A DNA stretch of 64,000 nt from Larix kaempferi. Its lineage: Eukaryota; Streptophyta; Pinopsida; Pinales; Pinaceae. The notes under the pieces were generated by a model. The model was not told where the DNA came from, did no database searches, and was given only the letters and a program-made list of their open reading frames with translations. Below, piece after piece: positions 1-10,960 of the stretch (the stretch's first letter is position 1; every line of letters begins with the position of its first letter). Location: NCBI GenBank assembly GCA_027924585.1, contig BSBM01000602.1:11779501-11843500 (forward strand). The letters are read 5' to 3'. The position numbers and the translations under genes were made by a program.

Positions 1-143
1 TTAGTATATAAGTGTGTATTGAGCTTTCTCAAAGGAGGTTGCCCCCTCGAAGTGGCCTGTGATCAATACAAAAGTGATTCTCAGTTCTGTCATTTCTGCT
101 ATTTCGCGTATTCTTGTTAATTAATTGTTGCAGGTGCCTCACA
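1..143 (+). repeat. LTR, 3' part (R/U5 side), copy A
   Basis: This matches the right part of the complete LTR at 30036-30409 and ends in the same ctcaca, two bases before a primer binding site. Relative to copy B it lacks about 34 bases just after the TATA box, between two similar ttgag stretches. The 5' part lies left of the window. The presence of a PBS on its right makes this the 5' LTR of a plus-strand element. Confidence 0.85.
5..11 (+). promoter_or_regulatory. LTR TATA box (copy A)
   Basis: TATATAA lies in the LTR about 140 bases before its end, where the U3/R promoter of a short plant LTR is expected. The same box is at 30237-30243. Confidence 0.55.
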
Positions 144-145
144 TC

Positions 146-157
146 TGGTATCAGAGC
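146..157 (+). other. Primer binding site for initiator tRNA-Met
   Basis: TGGTATCAGAGC is the standard plant LTR-retrotransposon PBS, complementary to the 3' end of initiator tRNA-Met. It sits two bases after the LTR end. Confidence 0.9.
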
Positions 158-674
158 ACTTTCTTGGGTTTGCTGGGTGAAATTTCTGCCAAATTTTTTT
201 TCGCATCTGTTGCAGGTTCGGATTTGGGAATAATCCCTATCCGATTAACTGTGGGAAGTACTTGTGCATAAGCCCTAAAACTCATTGCGAGGAGTACCAC
301 AAGAACCCCGAAGTCGCTGGCCTATTGAGAGGACCTGCCGGCGAAAACGGCAACGACCCCTACCTGATTGACTAGTTTCCACCCGTGAGGTAAACCAATT
401 GCTATCGTTTGTGGCAAAGCACTTATCAGTTTTACCTGAGCCGTGGAGTGAGGGGTACTGCCCCAATACGCAAGCCGTCAGACAGCATTGGTGGCCAAGT
501 GAAAACCCTGAACTGTTAGGAAGCCGCACATACCTGGGGTCCATATCTACCTTCAGCTGAACTATTGTCGATCACTACTGCACCGTTTCAGACCCATTTT
601 GCAAGCCGTTCCAGATCCAGCCGTTTGGCGTTGTTCCAGAATCCTTCTAACCGGAGATCCCATTCTGCAAGCAG
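158..674 (+). other. Internal segment of the LTR element, with a decayed coding-like frame
   Basis: No gag or pol domain is recognised after the PBS. One plus-strand frame from about 225 to 670 reads as coding-like stretches (for example KTHCEEYHKNPEVAG, then QFYLSRGVRGTAPIRKP) broken by several stops. The frame is kept in copy B (30490-30935), with differences such as L/P and N/K. This could be a decayed gag or a captured host gene fragment; I do not recognise the protein. The lack of pol makes a non-autonomous (LARD or TRIM-like) element possible, or a full element cut by the LINE. Confidence 0.4.
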
Positions 675-762
675 AGCCGTAGCCGCTCCAGTCTGTAAAA
701 AAAAAAAAAAAAAAAAAAAACCCCGAGCCGTAGCCGCTCCAGTCTAAAAAAAAAAAAAAAAA
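675..762 (+). repeat. Two 20-bp repeats, each followed by poly(A)
   Basis: The unit agccgtagccgctccagtct occurs at 675-694 and 726-745. The first is followed by gt and 24 A (697-720), the second by 17 A (746-762). Poly(A) after a repeated 3' end suggests a retroposed tail on the plus strand, opposite in direction to the adjoining LINE ORFs. It could also be an expanded A-rich tract. Confidence 0.7.
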
Positions 763-769
763 GCCCTGC

Positions 770-2807
770 TCAAATCCTCAAAGTACCTTGTCTTTTGGCC
801 TCCCTAAGAGCCCTGCTCAAATCCTCTATAACCAGGAGGAAAAGTAATGGGGACAATGGACAACCTTGTCTAAGACCTCTCTCTGAGTGAAAGAAGGGGG
901 AGGCCGCCCCATTGATAAGTACAGAGAAAGAAACCGTTGTAATGCAACTCATGATCCACCTGATAAAACCAATACCAAAACCCAAATGTGTTAGAAGCAT
1001 GCGAATATAAAGCCAACTTACTTTGTCATGGGCCTTGGATAAATCTATTTTGAGGATAGCTCCTTTAAGCTTCTTTGTTTTGATACCGTGCAATCCTTCT
1101 TGGGCTATTCCAATAACCTCATGGATTTGTCTACCTTCCAAAAAACCAAATTTTTCTCCTGAAATATGTCTGGAAAAAATACCTTTCAACCTTCTAGCTA
1201 TGATTTTAGACACAACCTTGTAGACACAATTGCAAAGTGAGATAGGTCTAAAATCATTGAGTGGAGAAGGATTGTCATATTTGGGGATCAAAGCAATGAA
1301 GGTTGAATTGAAACAGGCCGGAATCCTCCCAGTGAGTCTTGTATCCTCCACCACCTGAAGTAGATCCTCCCAAAGAAAATCATACAAAGCCAGGAGAAAT
1401 TCGATGGACCAACCATCCGGTCTCGGGCTCTTGTCTTTTTGGAAGCTGTGTAGGGATGATTTTAATTCTTCTTCAGAAATATCATCCATCAATGCTCGAT
1501 TATCATCCTCTTCCACAAAACGAGGAAAGAGTTGTGCCACTCTGATCACCTCCGCTGCTGTGGCCTGATTAGGAGCCCTAAAGAGTTCCTGAAAATGATC
1601 CACCCCCACCCTAGCCATCCCTTCAAATGAAGTTTGTGGCTCACCAAGAGCGTTATCCAGGATCTGGATAGTATTCGCACCTACCCTTCCTTTTGTGTAG
1701 GCATGAAAGAACTTTGTGTTCTCATCCCCTGCTTCCAACCAAGTCGCTCTGCTCTTAGGTTGCCAGGTTTCTTCTTTTTCGAGTAGAAGGATGTTTCTCC
1801 TTCCTTCCAACCTTACCAAAAGTTCTTTGGACTCCCGAGTTGTCAAGTCTCCTCCCTCTTCATCATAAATCTTGGAAAGATCCTCCTCAATCAGTTTAAG
1901 TTCTCTGTCCTCTCTGATTCTCTTAACATGTGCCCAGTCTTTAATAGGGCCTTTAACCCTCTTAACATGTAGCAAACTGAAAGGAGGTTGAGATATTAGC
2001 CCTAGGATAGAAAGGTACCCACAGGGAATGTACCAAGGTAAAGAAGGAATCATCTTTCAACTGGGTTTTATTAAACTTTAGAGGACCAAGAGGTTTGGGA
2101 GGTCCAGGACGAAGTTCAATAAAAATAGGAAAGTGGTCAGAGGCTCCCCCCGATCCCACCCATTGTCTCAAGAGAAAGAATTTGTCCACCAAGTGTTCCG
2201 ATACTAAGAACCGGTCCAACCTCTTTGCCATCTTGCTATCGCTAGCTTGATTGTTTCTCCAAGTAGGTTTGAGTTTTAAGGGCTGAATGTCAATCAAGTT
2301 TTTATCAGCTAGTCTCTGAGAGAAAAAACCGGCCAAAGGATCATGCCGAGCCCTAGGCCCCCAAACTTCCCATTGACCCAATGAAAAGTTCAAATCCCCA
2401 CCCAATAGTATAGATTCCCCCCGGAGAAGAGAATTGTTGAGTAGCACATCCCAGAAGGGGACACGACTTAGATAAGGTCCATAAACATTAACCGAAGTAA
2501 GGACTTCCCCTAAGTCCAAAGTCGAGAACGACAATCCAAGAATAGAATCCATCCCCCAAATGTTGTGAATTTTAACAGATCTGTCGTTCCAGCCAATAGC
2601 CAGGCCTCCAAAATGACCACGAACATCCAAATTTTCAAACGACCATCCACAGAACCAAATCTCCAATCTCGCCTTCACCATCTCCCCATCGCCCATAGTT
2701 TCTTGTAGTAAAATGATGTCCGGGCAGTCTAAAGAGACCACCCTCCCGAGTGTCGATCTTTTATGGGGCCCAACCAGACCTCGACAATTGAAGGACATAA
2801 TTTTCAT
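770..2807 (-). pseudogene. LINE ORF2: endonuclease plus truncated reverse transcriptase (copy A)
   Basis: The N-terminal part (2807 to about 1962) is an apurinic-type endonuclease (EEP family). It shows SFNCRG, QET, NVYGPY, GGDLNF and a final SDHFPI, the usual metal-binding and catalytic blocks. It would nick target DNA for target-primed reverse transcription. The RT part (about 1960 to 770) shows FRPISLCN, GFLEGRQI, KIDLSKAHDKVSW and RGLRQGCPLSPLLF, and then ends. The catalytic Y/FxDD block, thumb and RNase H are absent. A frameshift at about 1965, where copy B reads differently, separates the two domains in copy A. ORF1 and ORF2 overlap as TGATG at the start codon (2805-2809). The gene is dead. 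Confidence 0.92.
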
Positions 2808-3933
2808 CAGTGACCCTTCTTCTGAGTTCGCAGTACTCTAAGCGCCCGATCAATAGTCTGTTGTTTTCCTTCCAAAAGATCCAATCTAGCTTTGGATTGT
2901 GCCTTGGAGATAAAATACTTCCTCCCCCTACCTTTAGATGGCATAAATTTCCCAATTCCCAAACCCCTAGAGGCTTGTTTGGTGGCAGAGCATAGGAAGT
3001 ATCCAGAATCAGTGGATTCAGGAGGGGAAGACGGGAAGCTTCCTCCCGAAAGGTCGGGTCAGGGTCCGGATTCAGGCAGGGAGAAACCTCCTCCAGGGAG
3101 GCAGGAGGGGATTCGATGAGAAGTTTAGTACCCACATCAGATTGGGGGGTGATATTCAGATTTTTGAGGGTCTCAACCCAATCCATCCCAGCAAGTGAAA
3201 CATTATTCATATCAAATTTAATAGAAGGAGAAATGGAGGGAGGTGTAGTACCCACAAACTGTATCCCCTGAGTGTGCAGTAGCTCAGTTTGTCCGCCAAA
3301 GTACTCCTCAATAGGAGCAGGAAGCTGCTCATCCTCCGAAGTAGGATCACGCACCTACTCCCTTCCAGTATCCTCCTGTACCAACAGAGAATGGGCTGGC
3401 AAAGTAGTTCCAGCTGGTGCAGTTTTTTCAATCCCATCCGACCATTTGTGGCGACCACCATTCCTAGTCCTGAGGGGAAGTTTGCATTCTGCCACTGGGT
3501 GTCCATAAGCGTGACATCTCCTGCATCTAAAAGGGACATATTCATAGTCCAAATTTTGTACAAAGGTATATGGGCCCCAACTAAGCTTCATATCTTCCAC
3601 AAGTCCTTCTCTGACATTCAGACTAACCAAGATCCTTGCAACCTTCTTTTGTTTTGTATAGTGAGAAGAGTAATCCCCTTCCAGGTAGGTACCAAGAATG
3701 TTCCCAATACCTCTAAAGTGTCGTTCAGACCAGTAGTGTAAAGGAATCCCTGGGAGGCGAACCCAAAATGGTACAATGTCCAAGCGTTCCCTGCTAGCAT
3801 TGAACATCGGGTGCCAGGGCTTAAGTAAAACAGGGCAAGGATCCCAACTCCTGTTCCGATTTAGTACCCAAAGAGCATGTTCAATCGAGAGGAAGTTAAA
3901 TGCAAACCAATTTAAACACAATGCTACAAACAT
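2807..3933 (-). pseudogene. LINE ORF1: DUF4283-like region plus CCHC zinc knuckle (copy A)
   Basis: This encodes the presumed RNA-binding ORF1 protein. The N-terminal part has the DUF4283-type core (PFWVRLPGIPLHYWS, then ARILVSLNV), followed by CRRCHAYGHPVAEC, a CX2CX4HX4C knuckle. The first part of the DUF4283 domain is missing, so the gene is 5'-truncated. An in-frame TAG at 3355-3357 is shared with copy B. A 1-bp deletion near 3034, private to copy A, shifts the C-terminal frame. In copy B that frame runs on to a stop overlapping the ORF2 start, which marks the original end. Confidence 0.88.
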
Positions 3934-4067
3934 GCAATTATTTCATCATTGACATGCTCCTTTAAGAAGCAACTTTTCTACAAACTATGAGTTTATATCT
4001 GCCTTACAAACAAAAGGAGAAAAATATAGTTCACAGGAAGGTAAGCAATTTCATATTGATCATTGAT

Positions 4068-4148
4068 GACCCGGTTATATTTTTTGATGGTGCAGCCTCC
4101 ATGGGACAATGTGCAGTTGGGGGAACAATCATCCTGAACCAGGATCAC
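4068..4148 (+). pseudogene. RNase H fragment of LINE type, opposite strand (copy A)
   Basis: The plus strand reads DPVIFFDGAASMGQCAVGG, matching the first strand of the RNase H domains at the 3' end of plant LINEs; the D of FFDG is the usual first catalytic Asp. It stops exactly where the TGTAACATC terminus of a long LTR begins (4149). Its orientation is opposite to the LINE ORFs. This fits a 5'-inverted (twin-priming) LINE insertion later cut by the LTR element. It is short, so the family call is moderate. Confidence 0.6.
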
Positions 4149-7100
4149 TGTAACATCTCGATAATTTCATAAAAATTTAAAATTTTTAAAACAACATTAA
4201 ATGTTATCATTTCTATTGCTGAAGTAATAAATGCTTAAGAAGGTAGCAATGATTAGTTAAAACATTAAGCAAAGACAAATTAATTAATGAATATTTTTAG
4301 CTAAAGACATTTAAATATTGTGACACGTCATAATTCTTTTAACATACTTACGACACTGAAAAGTTTTGTGTTAACTGTAATTCCTAAGTAATGAGATCAG
4401 TGGTTCTAAATGTGATTATAAGTTGTGCACTGTTTGTACTAAAGTGAAATTTTGAAGGAGTGCTGACAGTTTGCTTCTTTGATGTCAAAGGGGTCCTGCG
4501 AGGTACCCTGGGGTTTACTTAGCTATGTTTAGCTAAGGCATTTGAATTCTATTTTCCTATGTGCAGAAAAACAGGTAAGAATTCCTACAACAACAAGAAT
4601 TTAGAGTACAAGATTCTTTCAAGAGTAACGTCATTGTATTGTGATAATTTCTAAGTATTTCTATGCAAAACAAGTTTGCTGGAGGTATGGATATTTTGGT
4701 TCCTATTCTTATTTTCAAGATGGCTTACAACGTTCCAAAGTACTGAAATCACATCGTCAAATGTGTTTATATTGCTATTATTGTAAATATCAAAACAGTG
4801 TTACAATTGTCCATATATAATTCTATTTGAAATCTCGAGGAAATAGTGTTTATACTAAATCAAATGAAACTATCAAAATATATTTTTGTATCAACAAGTC
4901 TGTAGAATATTCCTAAGTCTCATATTTATCAATGATTTAAAAATGCATGGCTAAAGCATGAAACCAAATAGACTTTTCCCTAAGGTCTAAACACCTACTA
5001 TAGAGATGATATAATGTGGCATATGGTAATTATGCAAATATATATTCAAACATTGTGTATATTAACTATTATTATGTTACTATTGGATTTCAATACAATA
5101 TCACGATGTATTCACTAAAATGGAAATGTAATGTGACATAAAAACTATGCATTCATACATAATATGAAACAAGTATTCAATCCTTCAGAACTATATTGAT
5201 TGAGCATTGATGTGATGATATTGACATATATTACTAATGTTACAATGCCTATACAAACTTTGATAACACAAATATCAAATGTAAACTATAGTCTAACACT
5301 GTAATGATTTGATCGTGATAGGGTATTTAAATTTGGTACTTAGCAAGGCTTCCAACTGTCGGTATCAACCTAAGCATTAACGTCATTTTACTGCAGGGTG
5401 AGGTGGAGGCTCAGTTGGATGGTTTCCACGTGATGGAAAATACAATGTGTACACCATGCTGAGTTGTGCTATGTAATAGCCATTGATTTGTCGAGTTGGC
5501 AACATGTTAGATGAATCAAATTAATGCAGTATTGATTGCAATAGTAGGCTCGGATATCATCATGCGTTGTTGGAAAACAGTCTACCGTTGATCTCTGAAA
5601 GATCTACGGCTTTGGAGAAACCCTAGTCTTTTGTTGGTAAGTAGCACGAAAGTGCTTCTTAGCATTCATTTCGAGTTTTCGTGGTAAGGCTTGGAGAGCC
5701 GACCATATTGCAACAATGTAGGGTTTTGGCGTTTACTGTTACGAGGTCTCCTCCCTTGGTCTCGTCGAACCTACGACCTGTAAGAGAATGTTTAAAAGTC
5801 TCACGCTTTCAGTCTTTGTGAGAAAAGAGTAATGAGACAGTCAATGTGACTGTGGAAATGTTCTGTTGATAGTTTGGTTTAGTGAATTTTTTTGAAGCTC
5901 GTTTCTCTAAGCATTTACAGTGGTTCCAAGAATTGAATCCTATTGATACTACAACTATGAACAGTCTCCGTCGTTTTGCTGGTGTGGAAAGACTCAAGCC
6001 AAGAACACTCAGGTGAGGTAAGTTTTTGTTGATAGTAAAAGTAACACTGTAATATTGAAGTTCTTGCTGCGTTTCTCAAGTTTTAACCTATCAAAATGTA
6101 ACTGGCAGGTTAAGTTCGCTGAAGGGTTGCTATGTTCAAACTCGGGTTGAGGATGCTGCAACACCCTTATGGTAAGCCTTGGTGGTTCATATAAAAACCC
6201 TCGTAGGCACCTTTGGCATGGTGAAAACAAAATGACGAGAGTTGAAAAGTAATCCTTAACTGGAGTGATGGCCGTCTTTAAGTTTTTGTTTGAACAAAGT
6301 TGTAAAGAGGATAAGTCTTCGGTTTTGATGTTGATAACAACTCAGTGATGAGTTAGGTTTGTAGGCAAAGATAATGTATAAGTTTAGTTTTTGCTTTGTT
6401 TTAACGAGGCTTCAAGTCTGCGTTGTTGTCACAAACCCAAATTTCTCGGTTAGTAAAAATGTGAATTTTTACTGAAAAACTTTTCCTAACAACCACTAAA
6501 TCGGACAATATTTCCATGTTCATTGTTAATTAACTCATTGGATCCTTCAGTCTTATTATTTTCGTACTGGCATTAATATGACGAAGAAGAATAAACATAC
6601 GACCAATATGGAAGTGCACCTACTATCAATAATAAATGAATAGTTCCATTTATAAACTTACTTACTTATGCCACAATTTATAAAATAATGATCATTCAAC
6701 ATGTTAAAACAACATGTCATGATTTGTTCTAGTCCTCTGGTTAATGATATGTATATGGAAATATTACTTGTAACTCAGATTTAACCAACAATTTCCCAAC
6801 AAACTGATCAATATATAAGAAAAATACTTCATCTAACCTATAGTACCATCAAGAATTCATTTGCCATTGTAGACCAAACATAAGAGGTCAAAATAATATT
6901 GATACAAGTCAACACAATATTGAATAATGCACAATTAAGGGACCATTAAAAGAAATGTTTTAATGCGATAACTAATGATAATTAAAAGATATATTCATAA
7001 CAAAACTTATGTACTTCACTTTTTCTTTAACTAATGATGCATGGTCTCGATCATATCTTTTCAATAACACCATTATACGAATTAGCCCAAAAGCTTGCAT

Positions 7101-9654
7101 TAGTGCCATCTCTACATTGAACCATTCCCTAAAACTCTTGCTCATTAAAAGAATAATACAATTACCAGAAGGAAACGAAATATACAGAACACAACTAATA
7201 AGCACAACATTTATGAACTCATGAGCATCCAAGAAGGTGTACACAACCAAGGAACATATAAAGGAGACACCAAAATACCGTGGTTCACCCCCAACTTGGG
7301 CTACGTCCACAAAACCTGTCAATTTATTATTCATCAAATCAAATCGAAAGGTACAAAAATTGCAACACTGATGTTGTTTTCCTCTAACTTGAATCACCCT
7401 TCAAAGCTAGAAATTATCATGTTTACCTTATAGTAATATATCATCTAATTATATCTTTACTTGGATTAATAATAAATACCCTTTTTTACATCATTCGTTG
7501 GAATGACTAAGTATTATCATACTTATAATGAATTCTAGTTTGCCTATATTTATAAAGTAATTGCATAACCTTCTTAATATGAAATAAGATATCTTTTCAA
7601 CTTTATATATATAAAATATTTGCATAACTTTTTATTATGAAATAACATATCTTATCATCGTATATATATGTAAAACAAAGTCTAGTAAATGGATAAAAGG
7701 TCATAATGTAAAGGACTTATACATATGCGTATCTCTGGCATATCTATATATGTATAGTCTTTAAAAGATTGAGAATATTTTATCATGAAATAATATTGAT
7801 CTAAATGTATAGATATGTTTTTATATAAGTTGAGGTCCTAACTTAGGATCTAAAACATTTAGCCTATAACCAAAAAGACATGCGATGATCCTGTTTAAGT
7901 GTAATAACTCAAATTTATAAAGAAGGTAACTTCAGAAATGATGGTGTCGGTTATTAGAAATAAAAAAATATAGATCTAAAAGAAATCTATATGAAGACGT
8001 GATGACAAAAAGAAACACGGAAAATGCATTGGAAATGATGATGCGTAAAGGTAAGGAATTCTTGGTCGCAGTCTTCGCATAAAGGGAGAAACACGATACT
8101 ACACTATTCAGCCAACATATAAAGAGGGTTCTCAGTTATTTTCAAGTTGCCAAGGTTGGAATACATTCAGGGATTTTTAACAAACTTAGACAAACTATGA
8201 ATTAACATATTAATTCAATGCAGGAAAATCGCTATCACTCAAGGTAACTTAGCAATAAAAGCTATCAGCAGGATTCGTACTTAGGAAGTTGTTCTTCTAC
8301 GAATTCTAAATAAAGATATGTATAATTGACTGCTTATGATTTAAATGCAGATCTATTACAAAAATAAAGAAGAAGCATCAAGCCATAATCTTCTACGATC
8401 TCTTGGTGCAAAAGTATGCATATTTATAACAACTTTTTTATGGTGATAAAAAAAATACAATAGAAACTCAATATACAGATCTTACGATTTTGATGTAGCC
8501 TAAAATGCAATGATCCTAAGTGTCTTCATTCAGTATAAGCAAAGTTTTCTCTATGCTAGCAGATCCAAAACGAAATCCGCACATACCAACATAAATTTAT
8601 TTAAGCTATCTAAAAACTGTAATATGCATTTTCCAACAGATATCTATCTAAATCGTGGCAGTACCAAGATACACCCATACTCTAAGCATATCATAAAAAC
8701 TTAAGGCGGCAGGAGAAATACCTCAGAGATCTTCCTTGTCTTCTTCTTTCAATCATTTTACTACAGAGAGCAGTAAAGAAGCAACCCTACAACTTAAACC
8801 AAAATGGACCCCATGCTCTCTCTCCTTCCATGCGTAGCACACTCAGTTTTGTCAGAAGAACCAGACGGTGAACCTCCCAAACGTATCTATACTCTTTTGA
8901 CAACCCACGCCTAAACATCAACTTGATTCCCTCAATAGAATTCTTTCTAAACTCAGGGTCTTTATTCTCAAGATCGTAGAGGTGAATACGAACTTGATTT
9001 CCCTGCTGTCAGAACCGCAGAGCTAGAATTTCATACAATATGAAATTGCAAAAATACCACTTTGGGGATCGGCTGCTAGCTGTCCCTCTCCCGACTATAC
9101 AAATCAACAGAGATTTAAATCCCTTTGACAACCCCGTATTAACACGGGTTAGGACATCAATCACATAAAGAAGCTACTAGAATTCCAATTCGAAGGTGCA
9201 GAGGTCGAGCTCCCCGAGCCGTCTCCCCTTACTTACAACGGTCCATAAAACTAATGATAGTTCCCTCTCTTCCCTTTCCCTTCGGTCCGCATTACACGAG
9301 ATCAGTTCTTCATAAGAAGGCTGAGTCCTTTCCCCATAGTGGTGACAAATGGTGAAAGCAATTCGACACATGGCTGGCTTAAGATGAGGCAAGAAGGCGG
9401 CAACAGGGAGTGTAGGATTTCTACGTTTCTATACTAAGACAGTTGACAGTTCTAAAAAATATCTTGGAACCAAATGGTGACCCATCTTAGATCCCACACT
9501 CCACTAAGGGAGCCAAACTTGCTGAATTTGCACCCTATATTCCTCCACGAGATCTTTGACCAAACTTGGTCATAATTACAAAACTTTGTAATTAAAATTT
9601 AACATAAAGTATTTTGCCAATAAAATAATAATTTCAGAAATTGGGTAGGTGACA
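4149..9654 (-). repeat. Putative very long 3' LTR of the chromovirus (5.5 kb, copy A)
   Basis: The pol-proximal end is well supported: TGTCACCTACCC on the minus strand directly follows a PPT. The far end is inferred from TGTAACATCTCG at 4149, which cuts a LINE RNase H scrap. The two termini form an imperfect inverted repeat (TGTAAC/TGTCAC, each followed by a nearby AATTTC). 5.5 kb is long but not unknown for plant gypsy LTRs. The interior is AT-rich with no clear gene, and nested insertions could inflate the length. Confidence 0.5.
6972..7397 (-). CDS. Unrecognised open frame in the long LTR (141 codons, copy A)
   Basis: This minus-strand frame has two hydrophobic stretches (around SFICSLVVYTFL and FINVVLISCVLYISF) followed by a basic C-terminus. 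It is open in copy B too (37242-37610), where the only length change is an in-frame 3-bp insertion. That is compatible with coding but also with chance, since the copies are young. It has no recognised domain. It starts at GTG or an internal ATG and has no intron evidence. It may be part of LTR sequence with no protein role. Confidence 0.2.
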   Translation of the reverse strand: MIQVRGKQHQCCNFCTFRFDLMNNKLTGFVDVAQVGGEPRYFGVSFICSLVVYTFLDAHEFINVVLISCVLYISFPSGNCIILLMSKSFREWFNVEMALMQAFGLIRIMVLLKRYDRDHASLVKEKVKYISFVMNISFNYH

Positions 9655-9659
9655 TAAAT

Positions 9660-9670
9660 CCCCCCTTAAG
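9660..9670 (-). other. Polypurine tract of the chromovirus (copy A)
   Basis: The minus strand reads cttaagggggga just upstream of the LTR start TGTCACC. This is the expected plus-strand primer site, a few bases from the LTR. Confidence 0.75.
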
Positions 9671-10960
9671 TCTCAACATCGTCCTCGATGTTGGTCAATC
9701 ACTCTCTGAGTGTTCCTGAAACAGAGTTGGGTATGCTGCCTGCATACTACTCTCCAACTCCTAGGTTGCCTCTTCCGGGCTAAGGTGCTTCCATTGCACC
9801 TTCACTTTCTCAATGGTGCGATTCCGGAGCAGAGTTTTCCTCTTTTCGAGGATACAGTCCGGTTCCACCTGAAAATCTTTGTCTTGTCCCACCTGTACAT
9901 CATTCCAGTTTATAACATGAGTAGCATCGTGTACATACATATTTAAAAATGATATATGAAAAACATTATGTATTTTTAAATTTGGTGGCAAGGCCAGTTG
10001 GTATGCCATTGGTCCAACCTCGGACAATATTTCAAAAGGACCACAATACCTGGATGCCAACTTGGCACAGCTTCCCAATTTCAATGAACTCTTTTTCGGT
10101 CTTACCTTGAGGAACACATGTTCACCAACCTGGAACTCTTTATGAGTCATTTTTAAATCTGCTTGACTCTTTTGCCTATCCTGGGCAACTTTTAAATTTC
10201 CTTGTACCTATTTCACAATTAGTTCTAACTCCTGCAATAATTCAGGTCCTAAAACAACTCTATTTACTGGGTCATTCCAAGAAACAGGTGTATCACATTT
10301 CCTACCATAAATAATTTCAAATGGGCTAAGTCTAAATGATGCATGATAATGGTTATTATATGCAAATTCTGCTAAGTGTAGGTAGTCTTCCCACTTACCA
10401 GGCTGATCCTTAACATATATCCTCAGTAAGTCTTCTAAAACTTGATTCACCCTTTCTGTCTGTCCATCCATTTGTGGATGAAATGCTGTGCTGAAATTTA
10501 AGGTTGTATTCAACCCTTTAAACAAATATCTCCAAAAGTTTCCAGTAAATTTAGAGTCACGGTCTGAAATTATAACTTTTGGAATACCATTTAGTCGAAA
10601 AATCTGTTTCATGAAGATTTCTGCAATGTCAAGAGCCTTATGAGTAGTCTTCACAGGTATAAAGTGTGTTGCTTTGCTCAGTTTGTCTACTACCACCATG
10701 ATAGAGTCATTTTGTTTCTGATTTTTGGGTAGTCTATTAATAAAGTCTATGCTTATCACTTACCATTTCCAACTTGGTATAGGTAATGGATGTAATAATC
10801 CGACACGATGTTGGTGTTCAATTTTAACTTTTTGACAATCCAAACATTTAGCTATGTACTCCACTACTTCATCTTTTATTTTGGGCCAATAGTATTCTTT
10901 CCTGAGCATAGTAATGGTCTTCTGATAACCTGGATGACCAGAGTAATGGCTTTTGTGCAT
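9671..10960 (-). pseudogene. Chromovirus integrase with chromodomain (copy A)
   Basis: On the minus strand, the HHCC zinc-binding part comes first (HYSGH ... CLDCQ, about 10960-10765). The DDE core follows with SIDFINRLPK, ISDRDSKFTG and QTERVNQ, supplying the two Asp and the Glu. A GPFEILSEVGPMAYQLALP segment follows, then a chromodomain-like end (CILEKRKTLLRNR, VQWKHLSPEEAT). It would insert cDNA and target heterochromatin. Copy A has private stops: TAA before VISIDF near 10757 and TAG at 10205-10207. The invariant chromodomain Trp after EEAT is TAG (9761-9763) in both copies. A stop at 10961 separates it from RNase H. Confidence 0.92.

Larger units (their letters stand above)
763..3990 (-). 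mobile_element. LINE (plant non-LTR retrotransposon), truncated at both ends, copy A
   Basis: Reading on the minus strand, the order is ORF1 (zinc knuckle), then ORF2 with endonuclease and reverse transcriptase. ORF1 begins inside its DUF4283-like domain. ORF2 stops before the RT Y/FxDD box, so both ends are missing. No LINE poly(A) lies at the RT end; instead the plus strand carries A tracts there. The same ends in copy B show that truncation came before the unit was duplicated. The exact right border (3934-3990) is uncertain. Confidence 0.9.

Noticed and set aside
1023-1545. Plus-strand open frames across the LINE
   Set aside because: They are antisense shadows of the RT and carry no known domain.
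2810-3741. Plus-strand frames opposite LINE ORF1
   Set aside because: Antisense of the zinc-knuckle ORF1; the minus strand explains the sequence.
7009-7433. Plus-strand open frames opposite 6972-7397
   Set aside because: Overlapping antisense frames without any motif; at most one strand could be coding and neither is convincing.
9710-9946. Plus-strand open frame over the chromodomain
   Set aside because: Antisense of the integrase C-terminus.
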